Shown piece by piece: positions 7,591-14,032 of a DNA stretch of 14,046 bases. Location of the stretch: NCBI GenBank assembly GCA_021734725.1, contig JAIPIM010000071.1:1-14046 (forward strand), read 5' to 3'. The stretch comes from Minisyncoccota bacterium (GTDB taxonomy: Bacteria; Verrucomicrobiota; Lentisphaeria; Oligosphaerales; MVZH01). How positions within the stretch are numbered: position 1 is the first letter of the stretch; the number at the start of each line of letters is the position of its first letter. The notes beneath the pieces were generated by a model that searched no databases, was not told the DNA's origin, and saw only the letters and a program-made list of their open reading frames with translations. A program made the position numbers and the translations under genes.

Positions 7591-9238
7591 AAAGTTCCTT
7601 GCCGCTGGCAAGATCGAAGATTCGGAACTCCTCCAGGTGCAGTTCGGGATCGGCACGGAATGACAGTTCACCGCCCAGGTCGTCCTCCATCCGGCGCAAA
7701 AGCGTGGCATCCTCGTTTTTCAGACGCTCCAGTACGTGCGGATGAACCGTCACGCGAATTTGCCCTTTTCGTGTGCGACGGAGGATGGTTTGCAGACGAC
7801 GCATGATTTCGACACTCATACTGAGAGGCGACTTAACCAGTCCCTTCCCGCCGCAATACGGACACTCGCTGAAAATCGTTTCCTGCAAGCTCTCGTACTC
7901 ACGCTGGCGCGTCATTTCCACCAGCCCCAGCGGCGAAATCGGACACGTTTTCGTGCGAGCACGATCCACGGCCAATGCGTCCTTCAAGGCTTTGTACACG
8001 GTCTGCCGGTCCTGACGGGCGCGCATATCAATGAGGTCAAGAACCAGGAGGCCGCCCAAGTTGCGCAGGCGCAACTGCCGGGCAATTTCGTCAACGGCCT
8101 CCATGTTGGTGTTTAAAATGGTTTCAGGATGATCTTTCCCTCCTCGGCTCTTGCCGGTATTAACATCGATGGCGATCAAGGCCTCAGTCTCGTCAATACA
8201 GATGTAGCCGCCGCTGGGCAATTCCACGCGCCGCTGGAAAATATTTTCAACCTGATCGGCTATCTTGTATTTCTCGAAAATGGGACGCGCGCCCCGATAA
8301 AGCCGGACCTTGACACGGTTGTCACGACGCGATTTCCGAGCCAGTTCCAAGGCCATCTCATGCGTGCTCTCGGAATCGGTCACAATCTCCTGGACATCCT
8401 CCGACAGATTATCGCGCAAGGCTCTCTCATCCAACCCGGGCTCATGGTATACACAACATGGAGCTCGTTCAGTATCAATGCGTTTCTGCGCTTCACGCCA
8501 AGCGGACAACAGTAAGTCAAGCTCCTGCCGGAACTGCTTCTCCTTCTTTCCGGCAGCCGCCGTACGACAGATCACACCCGTACCCTTGGGCAACCCCACT
8601 TTACGGATGATCTGACGTATGCGCTGGCGCTCTTTCTGACTGTCAATGCGCTTGGAGACGCCGATGTGTGACGAGTTCGGGAGAAATACAAGATAACGCC
8701 CCGGTATGCTCAAATGCGTTGTCACCCGCGCCCCCTTGTTCCCAATGGGCCCCTTGGTTACCTGAACGAGCACTTCCGATTTAACAGGAAAAAGCTGCGG
8801 TATATCTTCAACGTCGAATTGCGGTTTTTTGGAGGAGTTCTGGGGACTATCGTCCGACTGTGCCTTGCTCTTCTGCAACTTCAGCAGACGTCGTTTGAGG
8901 GAGCTGAGCATACCGCCACCCTTCGTGTTGGCAGCGCCGCCCGACGGTTTGTTGTCCACTGTGTCGTCTTGCGGGAACGATTCCCCCTCCGTCTCCTCCA
9001 GCATCTCTTCCGTGGCCGGAAGCATGTCCCAGTAATGCAGGAACGCATTCTTCTCGGCCCCAATGTCGACGAACGCAGCTTGCAGCGACGGCTCCAGATT
9101 GCGTACCACCGCCTTGTAAATGCTCCCGACCAGGTGCTCCTCGTCTTTGCGTTCTACGAAATAATCTTGCAGTCGACCGTCTTCGGCCACTGCTACACGT
9201 GTTTCTAAATCTTCTTCATTGATCAATAATTGTTTCAT
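7589..9238 (-). CDS. rng: Ribonuclease G (RNase E/G family)
   Basis: This 549-aa endoribonuclease should cleave single-stranded A/U-rich RNA in rRNA maturation and mRNA decay, in the cytoplasm. The S1 domain begins at about residue 36 (VGSIYKAVVRNLEPSLQAAF, 37-56) and resumes with VKSEVLVQVTKGPIGNKGAR (152-171) and PGRYLVFLPNSSHIGVSKRI (179-198). The DNase I-like catalytic part has TEALIAIDVNTG (351-362) and LLVLDLIDMRARQ (397-409). By alignment from memory, D358 and D401 correspond to catalytic D303 and D346 of E. coli RNase E. The Zn-link C459-P-Y-C462 is intact. There is no RNase E-type degradosome scaffold, and the C-terminus resembles RNase G. The oddity is a low-complexity, charged stretch at about 77-148 inside the S1 region, which makes it longer than E. 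coli RNase G (489 aa). The ATG start has only a weak ribosome-binding site. It lies 83 bp downstream of fmt, probably in one transcript. Confidence 0.95.
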   Translation of the reverse strand: MKQLLINEEDLETRVAVAEDGRLQDYFVERKDEEHLVGSIYKAVVRNLEPSLQAAFVDIGAEKNAFLHYWDMLPATEEMLEETEGESFPQDDTVDNKPSGGAANTKGGGMLSSLKRRLLKLQKSKAQSDDSPQNSSKKPQFDVEDIPQLFPVKSEVLVQVTKGPIGNKGARVTTHLSIPGRYLVFLPNSSHIGVSKRIDSQKERQRIRQIIRKVGLPKGTGVICRTAAAGKKEKQFRQELDLLLSAWREAQKRIDTERAPCCVYHEPGLDERALRDNLSEDVQEIVTDSESTHEMALELARKSRRDNRVKVRLYRGARPIFEKYKIADQVENIFQRRVELPSGGYICIDETEALIAIDVNTGKSRGGKDHPETILNTNMEAVDEIARQLRLRNLGGLLVLDLIDMRARQDRQTVYKALKDALAVDRARTKTCPISPLGLVEMTRQREYESLQETIFSECPYCGGKGLVKSPLSMSVEIMRRLQTILRRTRKGQIRVTVHPHVLERLKNEDATLLRRMEDDLGGELSFRADPELHLEEFRIFDLASGKEL

Positions 9239-9321
9239 TTACGTTCACTTAAAGTTGAAAAGTTGGTACTTAAGCCGTCATCGTCCGCACCCGCGGGGTA
9301 TATGCAACAGAGGTGTCGGTG

Positions 9322-10335
9322 TCAGTCGTTACCACCTGAGGCGCGCGATGCGATGTCCAGCTTTGTGCCCGGGGTTACCGTGGCACCGCGTAAAAATTCT
9401 TCGGCCGTCATTTCGTGACGGCCTTCGGGGATGACGCGCTGTATGTCCAAGACTCCCTGGCCGCATTGCACCCGCCATCCATGTCTGTCTGCCTGAATTA
9501 CTTCACCGGCAACCGCTCCGGTACTCCTCTCGTCCATTACAACCGCGGCCGCCATCACCTGAATGCGTTTCGTTTTCCTGCCGGTCGATAACCAGAAATG
9601 TGCGCGCGGCCAGGGAATGTAGGCGCGCACTTTTCGTTCGATGAGATCCGCGGATTCCGTCCAGTCGATCTCTCCATCCGATTTCTTCAGTTTCCGCGCA
9701 CGCGTGGCATGGTCATCGTCCTGAGGGTCAGGCACCACTCCCTCCCGACAAACCTTCCACATACATTCGACAACATGCGACGCCGCCAGTTCCGCCAGCC
9801 GCTGTTCCAGCTGCTCCGCCGTGTCATTCTCGCGAATAGTCAGTGGAAACTTCGCGTATACCGGACCCGTGTCCAAACCTTCGTCCATTTGCATGAAAGA
9901 AATCCCGGCAGTCTCGTCACCCGCTATAATGGCGGCACTCACCGGTGCCGCACCGCGATGGCGGGGAAGCAGCGAGGCATGAATGTTCAGACACCCAAAC
10001 GGCGCCACCTTAAGCACCGCGGCCTTCAGAAGCTGACCAAACGCGGCCACCACCACAATCTCGGGCTGCAACACACGCAAACGCTCGAGAAACTCGGGAT
10101 CATTTACCGAACATGGTTTGTCGACCTCTAAACCGAGTTCTTCGGCGTGCTCTCCAAAAGGCGTGGCCTGCATATGCTTGCGACGACCGGCACGGCGGTC
10201 CGGCTGCGTGCCGACACCCACAAGGCGGATCGCGCTTGAACCGTACACCGCCGTTAACGCAGGCACCGCGATTACCCCGGATCCCAGAAAGTAAACCGCG
10301 ATTGCGTCACTTCGACTTGTCTTCTCTGCATTCAC
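9322..10335 (-). CDS. fmt: Methionyl-tRNA formyltransferase
   Basis: The 337-aa product transfers a formyl group from 10-formyl-tetrahydrofolate to methionyl-initiator tRNA, which primes bacterial translation. The N-terminal Rossmann-like formyltransferase domain spans about 11-215. The catalytic Asn-His pair is N117 and H119, followed by SLLPRHRGAAPV (121-132), and the catalytic aspartate D155 lies in MDEGLDTG (150-157). The linker KLKKSDGEIDW (215-225) and a C-terminal tRNA-binding beta-barrel domain (about 235-330) are present; length is slightly above the usual 310-320 residues. The start is a GTG, giving about ten residues before the first beta-strand; no ATG lies near the expected N-terminus, and the ribosome-binding site is poor. 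Its usual partner def is not in the window. It is transcribed divergently from folK and lies upstream of rng on the same strand. Confidence 0.95.
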   Translation of the reverse strand: MNAEKTSRSDAIAVYFLGSGVIAVPALTAVYGSSAIRLVGVGTQPDRRAGRRKHMQATPFGEHAEELGLEVDKPCSVNDPEFLERLRVLQPEIVVVAAFGQLLKAAVLKVAPFGCLNIHASLLPRHRGAAPVSAAIIAGDETAGISFMQMDEGLDTGPVYAKFPLTIRENDTAEQLEQRLAELAASHVVECMWKVCREGVVPDPQDDDHATRARKLKKSDGEIDWTESADLIERKVRAYIPWPRAHFWLSTGRKTKRIQVMAAAVVMDERSTGAVAGEVIQADRHGWRVQCGQGVLDIQRVIPEGRHEMTAEEFLRGATVTPGTKLDIASRASGGND

Positions 10336-10429
10336 GTCTATAAATTACTTGTCAGTAGCCGTAAGATCGATACACGGCCGACCAGCGGGCCTTATGCATT
10401 TGGCCTCGCTGTCATGTAAAAAACTGGCC

Positions 10430-10464
10430 ATTGGAAATTGACTATTGTATATTGAATATTCTGA
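10430..10464. repeat. Phased AT-rich heptamer tract between fmt and folK
   Basis: Five consecutive 7-mers run in phase: ATTGGAA ATTGACT ATTGTAT ATTGAAT ATTCTGA. The first three bases are ATT in every unit, and four units begin ATTG. The tract sits in the 218-bp divergent gap (10336-10553) between fmt and folK. It is far more AT-rich than the surroundings and could contribute to promoters or be a decayed short repeat. I could not place a convincing pair of -35/-10 boxes for either gene in this gap. Confidence 0.5.
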
Positions 10465-10553
10465 CCGACAGTCGACTCCACGCCAAATACGAAAGATCAA
10501 AAATAGATACGTACTATAGCGCCATACACCCCGTCATAAAAGGACGCGTACGT

Positions 10554-11099
10554 TTGAAGCACTCACTGACACCTGTTGCACTGGGGCTCGGTTCGAATAA
10601 AGGGACCCCAGAATCCAATATCCAACGCGCCATACAAGCATTGACGCGCAACGGCCTGAAAAATCCGCGCGTGTCGCCCTTATACAAAACGGCGCCGGTC
10701 GATTGCGAACCGGACACTCCCCCTTTTGTGAACGCTGCTGTCACCGGCGGCTGGAATAATACACCGGACACGTTGTTCGCGCTGTGCAAGGATATAGAAA
10801 GACAGCTCGGACGCCCCCGGGAGCACTCAAGCCGACAAGCACGCATCATCGACATTGACATCCTCCTGTTCAACGGTCGGGCGATTCATAACGACCGCCT
10901 CACCATTCCCCACCGGCAACTGACCTCTCGCCTGTTCGTGCTCGCCCCCCTCCACGATATCGCTCCCGACTGGAGGGTCCCAGGACAACACGCAACAGTC
11001 AGAGATTTGTACCGAAAGCTAAAGGAAACCGAGCAGCGCGGAAAGCAATGGATCAAACGCCTCACCCTAAGTCCAAACGGTAACGACGGCTCTCGGTAG
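10554..11099 (+). CDS. folK: 2-amino-4-hydroxy-6-hydroxymethyldihydropteridine pyrophosphokinase (HPPK)
   Basis: HPPK transfers pyrophosphate from ATP to 6-hydroxymethyl-dihydropterin, a step of folate synthesis. I place the start at TTG 10554, giving 181 aa, because an AAAAGGA Shine-Dalgarno (10538-10544) precedes it by 9 nt and the conserved core ALGLGSNKG then begins at residue 9, as in the family. The frame is open further upstream to a TTG at 10431, but those 41 residues would be translated from the AT-rich repeat tract and look non-coding. Motifs: GLGSN (11-15), PLYKTAPVDCEPDTPPFVNA (about 42-61), the Mg-binding DID (D100, D102) in ARIIDIDILLF, and LTIPHRQLTSRLFVLAPL (about 116-133). 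It supplies the folate pathway that Fmt, encoded divergently next to it, draws on; that link is functional context, not evidence of an operon. No folP or folB is adjacent. Confidence 0.93.
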   Translation: MKHSLTPVALGLGSNKGTPESNIQRAIQALTRNGLKNPRVSPLYKTAPVDCEPDTPPFVNAAVTGGWNNTPDTLFALCKDIERQLGRPREHSSRQARIIDIDILLFNGRAIHNDRLTIPHRQLTSRLFVLAPLHDIAPDWRVPGQHATVRDLYRKLKETEQRGKQWIKRLTLSPNGNDGSR

Positions 11100-11173
11100 G
11101 TACGGCTCTCCAGGGCTCTACCCCATCAGCCACGCCCCTTCAGAGCTATACCGGCAATCATTACTCTCCAGGG
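11086..11173 (+). repeat. Imperfect short direct repeats downstream of folK
   Basis: ACGGCTCTC occurs at 11086-11094 and again at 11102-11110, overlapping the folK stop. CTCTCCAGGG occurs at 11106-11115 and 11164-11173, each followed by a similar CTCTAC or CTGTAC. No ORF or clear terminator was recognised in the 187-bp gap 11100-11286. These repeats may be chance or scars of past rearrangement next to the tRNA. Confidence 0.3.
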
Positions 11174-11261
11174 ACTGTACTTCATTCCCGACATCCCGTC
11201 CGAGCACACGGCCCCGGCCAAAAGTCACCACCAAGAACGCATTGCATTCCACGTCCAACGG

Positions 11262-11267
11262 TATAAA
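11262..11267 (+). promoter_or_regulatory. Possible -10 box of the tRNA-Ala promoter
   Basis: TATAAA lies 19 nt upstream of the first tRNA base in an AT-rich patch (GTATAAATTAA), a fitting place for a tRNA promoter. The best -35-like hexamer, TTGCAT at 11242-11247, is only 14 bp away, shorter than the usual 16-18, so the assignment is tentative. Confidence 0.35.
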
Positions 11268-11286
11268 TTAACCCATCATCATTCGT

Positions 11287-11363
11287 GGGGCATTAGCTCA
11301 GTTGGCTAGAGCACTACACTGGCAGTGTAGGGGTCATCGGTTCGAATCCGATATGCTCCACCA
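11287..11363 (+). tRNA. tRNA-Ala (anticodon GGC)
   Basis: A full 77-nt cloverleaf can be folded by eye. The acceptor arm GGGGCAT pairs with ATGCTCC (one G-U pair). The D arm is GCTC/GAGC, and the anticodon stem CTACA/TGTAG holds the loop CTGGCAG, which puts anticodon GGC at positions 34-36 and so reads GCC alanine codons. The variable loop is GGGTC, and the T arm ATCGG/CCGAT has loop TTCGAAT. The discriminator base is A and the 3' CCA is encoded in the DNA. The gene stands alone between folK and a nucleotidyltransferase gene remnant that begins right at its 3' end. Confidence 0.97.
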
Positions 11364-11697
11364 TTTCCGTGCTTTTCGACGAACCGCTTTCAGCCGACGA
11401 GTTTCTTGACTTCTACTCGAACCTCCGCGACCGGATTCCCCGGGTTGAAAAAATAGACTTGGTACGCCTGACCAGGCCGCCCCCATTCTTGCTTTCGAAC
11501 CCATCAGCGGCACCTTCGTGCATATAAGCGATGCGGATAGAATGGCGGACTGCTTTTCCTTCGCATGCCGAGCATACGAAGACGTCATGGGCAACCTGGA
11601 ACACCAGCGGACCCTGGCGGCCCGACATAGCCGCAAAAACAACCCCTCTTATGTGCCCCCATCTTTCGGTTGTTTCAATTGGGCCAAAAAAGAGTGA
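11363..11697 (+). pseudogene. MNT-type nucleotidyltransferase remnant, 5'-truncated and frameshifted
   Basis: No intact ORF is annotated here, but two consecutive frames spell one protein. From 11363 the frame reads ISVLFDEPLSADEFLDFY and, later, EKIDLVRLTRPPP. At the C run 11480-11484 the frame shifts, and from 11485 it reads ILAFEPISGTFVHISDAD, then FACRAYEDVMGNLEHQR, ending at TGA 11695-11697. This order matches the C-terminal half of small MNT-domain nucleotidyltransferases, the family of HEPN/MNT toxin-antitoxin antitoxins. In that family a GSRARG...SDID core precedes the ..VLFDEPL.. segment, and DLV.L....P.L.FE.I follows. The GSRARG core and most of the SDID metal site are missing; the tRNA occupies their place. 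One missing C explains the shift, so it could be a real mutation or a homopolymer sequencing error, but the 5' loss is real within this assembly. The family assignment is by eye and needs a profile search. Confidence 0.65.
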
Positions 11698-11724
11698 GGA
11701 ACGCGACCGCTCGTCCATTATTCA

Positions 11725-11750
11725 CCACAAAGGCTCAAAGAGCGTTGTGG
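11725..11750. terminator. Hairpin between the nucleotidyltransferase remnant and the oxidoreductase gene
   Basis: CCACAA (11725-11730), AG, GCTC, loop AAA, GAGC, G, TTGTGG (11745-11750) forms a 6-bp outer and 4-bp inner stem separated by a small internal loop. It lies 28 bp after the remnant stop and 48 bp after the oxidoreductase stop on the opposite strand, where a bidirectional terminator would be expected. Neither side has a T-tract, so intrinsic termination is doubtful; it could simply be a 3'-end stabilising hairpin. Confidence 0.35.
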
Positions 11751-11797
11751 CCGATGCGGCTACGCCGGGGACACATGTGTATAGGCAATTCGCTTGG

Positions 11798-12862
11798 TCA
11801 GTCGCCATATTCGTCCGCGTTTTCCGGCATGGACAAGAGTACTTTCTTGTCGGGCATGGCGGCTTTGAGTTCTTCCATGCTGTCGCCGCCGGGCTGGATC
11901 GGGAGGGCGACCTGGCCGCCTTCAATCACGCTGCGGATCATAGCGCAGAAGATCTGGAAACCAGCATAGGCGCTGTCGAAGTTGCACGGATGCACCGTGC
12001 CGTCATTCAACCAATCGGCCATGTCCTGGATGTATCCGGGCATGTCCAGATCGTAATTCATGCAGCCTTCCCCGGATTGGAGGCCATCTTTGGTAACGGC
12101 ACGCCAGCCGCCGCCGGTCAGGACTTCGGCGAATCCCTCGGTGCCTTGGGCGCCGATACGTGCTTTACGCCACCAGTAGTCGACTTCCGGCACGTCTGGG
12201 GCGCCAGCCCCGCACTCGACGATCCCGCGGACACCGTTGTCGAACTGGATCAGTCCAGCGATGTAATCCGGCGACACGTGGGCATCGGCAAACTTGCCCT
12301 TGCCGGCTGCCTGGGCCATCACCCATTCGGCGTCAGCGTTGTCGTTGAACCAGCGGGTGTAGTCGATCAAGTGAGTCATCATATGCGCCATCCATCCGGT
12401 AGACGTACCGTAAACCGTGTGGACGCGGCCGAGGGCGCCACTGGCGATGATCTCTTTAACTTTTTGGTAGTGCGCACCATAGCGGTGCTGGTGGCTGACC
12501 ACGGCCTTGGAATCGCTGGCGGCCAGGGCTTCCTTAATGGCCGCGGCTTCTTCACTGTTCAGAGCAATCGGTTTTTCGAAGGCGATCAGCTTGGCACCGT
12601 TCTCGATGCCGATCTTGATCATATCCAGACGCAGGTTGGGCATGGTGCAAAAGCAGAAGACATCCGGCTTCAACTCCGCGGCCATGGCAGCTGCGTCGCT
12701 ACCAGTCCTGGGGTTCCCCAAATCCGGCGCGGCGGCGGCCAGCCGGTCCTCGTCAATGTCACAGATGCCGACGACTTCAAAATTGTCATTGGCGTGAAAA
12801 TGCGTAGCGTGGTGATTGCCGCGCTTGCCCATACCAACGACCATTACGCTGTAGGTACTCAT
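11798..12862 (-). CDS. Gfo/Idh/MocA family NAD(P)-dependent oxidoreductase
   Basis: This 354-aa protein is a sugar or inositol dehydrogenase-type oxidoreductase. The N-terminal Rossmann fold shows the dinucleotide motif GMGKRG (10-15) and the acidic end of strand 2 in VVGICDIDEDR (30-40). The family hallmark EKP is at 96-98 (FEKPIAL), where K97 is the expected catalytic lysine. The second catalytic region is WMAHMMTHLIDYTRWF (157-172), with H160, H164 and D167 in place of the usual G..D.G.H..D pattern. The C-terminal alpha/beta domain follows. There is no signal peptide, so it is cytoplasmic. The ATG has a GAGG-type ribosome-binding site about 9 nt upstream. It starts 48 bp after the aminotransferase on the same strand and is presumably co-transcribed. 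Family knowledge: such pairs oxidise and then aminate nucleotide sugars or sugar phosphates (for example WlbA/WlbB or NtdC/NtdA). The substrate here is unknown. Confidence 0.9.
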   Translation of the reverse strand: MSTYSVMVVGMGKRGNHHATHFHANDNFEVVGICDIDEDRLAAAAPDLGNPRTGSDAAAMAAELKPDVFCFCTMPNLRLDMIKIGIENGAKLIAFEKPIALNSEEAAAIKEALAASDSKAVVSHQHRYGAHYQKVKEIIASGALGRVHTVYGTSTGWMAHMMTHLIDYTRWFNDNADAEWVMAQAAGKGKFADAHVSPDYIAGLIQFDNGVRGIVECGAGAPDVPEVDYWWRKARIGAQGTEGFAEVLTGGGWRAVTKDGLQSGEGCMNYDLDMPGYIQDMADWLNDGTVHPCNFDSAYAGFQIFCAMIRSVIEGGQVALPIQPGGDSMEELKAAMPDKKVLLSMPENADEYGD

Positions 12863-12910
12863 GAGAATGGCCTCGTGTTGCTTCGTGTCTCGGTTGTCGG
12901 GCAGCCCACC

Positions 12911-14032
12911 TTATTGGGCCTGATCCCATTCGATGACCTTGGCGATCACGCAGTCGACTTCTTCCTGCGTCAGTTCCGGGAACATGGGCAGTGACACACA
13001 GGTATCGGCGTTGTGCTCGGCGTTTTCGACCGAACCGACGATCTCGTATTCCTTACCCCAGGGGAAGCCTTCCTGCTTATGGATGGCGATGGAATAGTGC
13101 GTTTTGGCATCGACGCCGTTATCGTTCAGGAAATCCAGGAGATTCTGACGCGTCGCACGATCCTTGGTCTCAACGACATACAGATGATACACATGGCGGA
13201 AACCCGCCTTGTTGACCGGAAGCTTGATGTTCCGGCATTCCTTCAAGCCTTCATCATAGGCCCGGGCCCACTTGATGCGCAGATCGGTCCACTCGGTGAT
13301 ATGCTTCATCTTGGCGCTGAGGACGCCAGCCTGCAGATCGTCCAGGCGGCTGTTGAAGCCCATGCTGTGATGGTCACGCTTGCCGGAACCGTGGTTGCGC
13401 AGCTTACGGATGCAGGCATCGATCTCTTCGCGGTCGGTGAAAACCATGCCGCCGTCACCGTAGCAACCGAGGTTTTTCTGAATGATGTAGCTGGTCGTGA
13501 CCGTGGCACTTTTCTGGCCCTGCTGAAAGTCATCGCCCTCACCATCGATACCTTGGGCGTTGTCTTCAATCACTTCCAGGCCGTGTTTTTCAGCGATGGC
13601 CCAGATGGCCGGCATATCGGCGCACTGACCATACAGATGGACCGGAATGATGGCCTTGGTTTTGTCGGTAATGGCCGCTTCGATCTTGTTCGGATCAATG
13701 CACTTGGTTTCCGGATCGCAGTCGACCAGGACGGCCTTGGCACCGGCAATCCAGATCGCTTCAACGGTGGCGAAAAAGGTGTTCGGATGGGTAATGACTT
13801 CATCTCCCGGGCCAATGCCCAGAGCGATCAGGGACAGCCATATGGCGTCCGTGCCGTTGCCGACACCGACGGCGTACTTGCTGCCGAAATATTCCGCGGC
13901 CTGCTTCTCAAAGGCCGCCAACATCGGTCCCTGGACGTATTTGCCGCTTTCCAAAACAGTCTGGATTTTCTCGTCGATTTCGTTCTTGATGTTGTGGTAC
14001 TGACGGACATGACCGTAGAAGCCGACTTCCAT
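12911..14032 (-). CDS. DegT/DnrJ/EryC1/StrS family PLP-dependent sugar aminotransferase
   Basis: This 373-aa fold-type I aminotransferase normally aminates a keto-sugar nucleotide using glutamate or glutamine. Visible family motifs are SGKYVQGPML..FE (29-42), GVGNGTDAIWLSL (56-68), PGDEVITHPNTFFATVEAI (75-93), VHLYGQCADM (131-140) and IEDNAQ (155-160; usually EDAAQ or EDCAQ). SYIIQKNLGCYGDGG (181-195) contains K186 as the PLP Schiff-base lysine. Further motifs are the RNHG block (212-215), GFNSRLDDLQAGVL (225-238), and a C-terminal H..Y.VV segment (280-287). The length is typical. The ATG at 14032 has an AAAGGG Shine-Dalgarno close upstream at the window edge. It is followed by the Gfo/Idh/MocA oxidoreductase, which likely makes its keto-sugar substrate. 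The inferred role is amino-sugar synthesis for surface polysaccharide; any preceding gene is outside the window. Confidence 0.92.
   Translation of the reverse strand: MEVGFYGHVRQYHNIKNEIDEKIQTVLESGKYVQGPMLAAFEKQAAEYFGSKYAVGVGNGTDAIWLSLIALGIGPGDEVITHPNTFFATVEAIWIAGAKAVLVDCDPETKCIDPNKIEAAITDKTKAIIPVHLYGQCADMPAIWAIAEKHGLEVIEDNAQGIDGEGDDFQQGQKSATVTTSYIIQKNLGCYGDGGMVFTDREEIDACIRKLRNHGSGKRDHHSMGFNSRLDDLQAGVLSAKMKHITEWTDLRIKWARAYDEGLKECRNIKLPVNKAGFRHVYHLYVVETKDRATRQNLLDFLNDNGVDAKTHYSIAIHKQEGFPWGKEYEIVGSVENAEHNADTCVSLPMFPELTQEEVDCVIAKVIEWDQAQ

Noticed and set aside
9239..9321. A terminator or regulatory hairpin between fmt and rng around the palindrome CCCGCGGG
   Set aside because: The palindrome is short, has no loop and no T-tract; nothing supports a function.
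7564..9325. GTGTCAG copies at 7564 and 9319 as a dispersed regulatory element
   Set aside because: A 7-mer is expected about once or twice in 14 kb on both strands, and another copy lies inside folK in reverse orientation, so dispersion alone is not evidence.
10431..10553. N-terminal extension of FolK from TTG 10431
   Set aside because: It runs through an AT-rich 7-bp repeat tract, has no good ribosome-binding site and lies outside the family's usual length; the TTG at 10554 fits better.
11413..11718. A 101-codon - strand frame starting MDERSRSSLFF after the tRNA
   Set aside because: The + strand gives recognisable nucleotidyltransferase sequence in two joined frames, so this frame is its antisense shadow.
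11531..12994. A 487-codon open frame on the + strand opposite the oxidoreductase and the end of the aminotransferase
   Set aside because: It is antisense to a clear Gfo/Idh/MocA gene whose motifs are intact, and its translation shows no family features. GC-rich genes often leave the opposite frame open.
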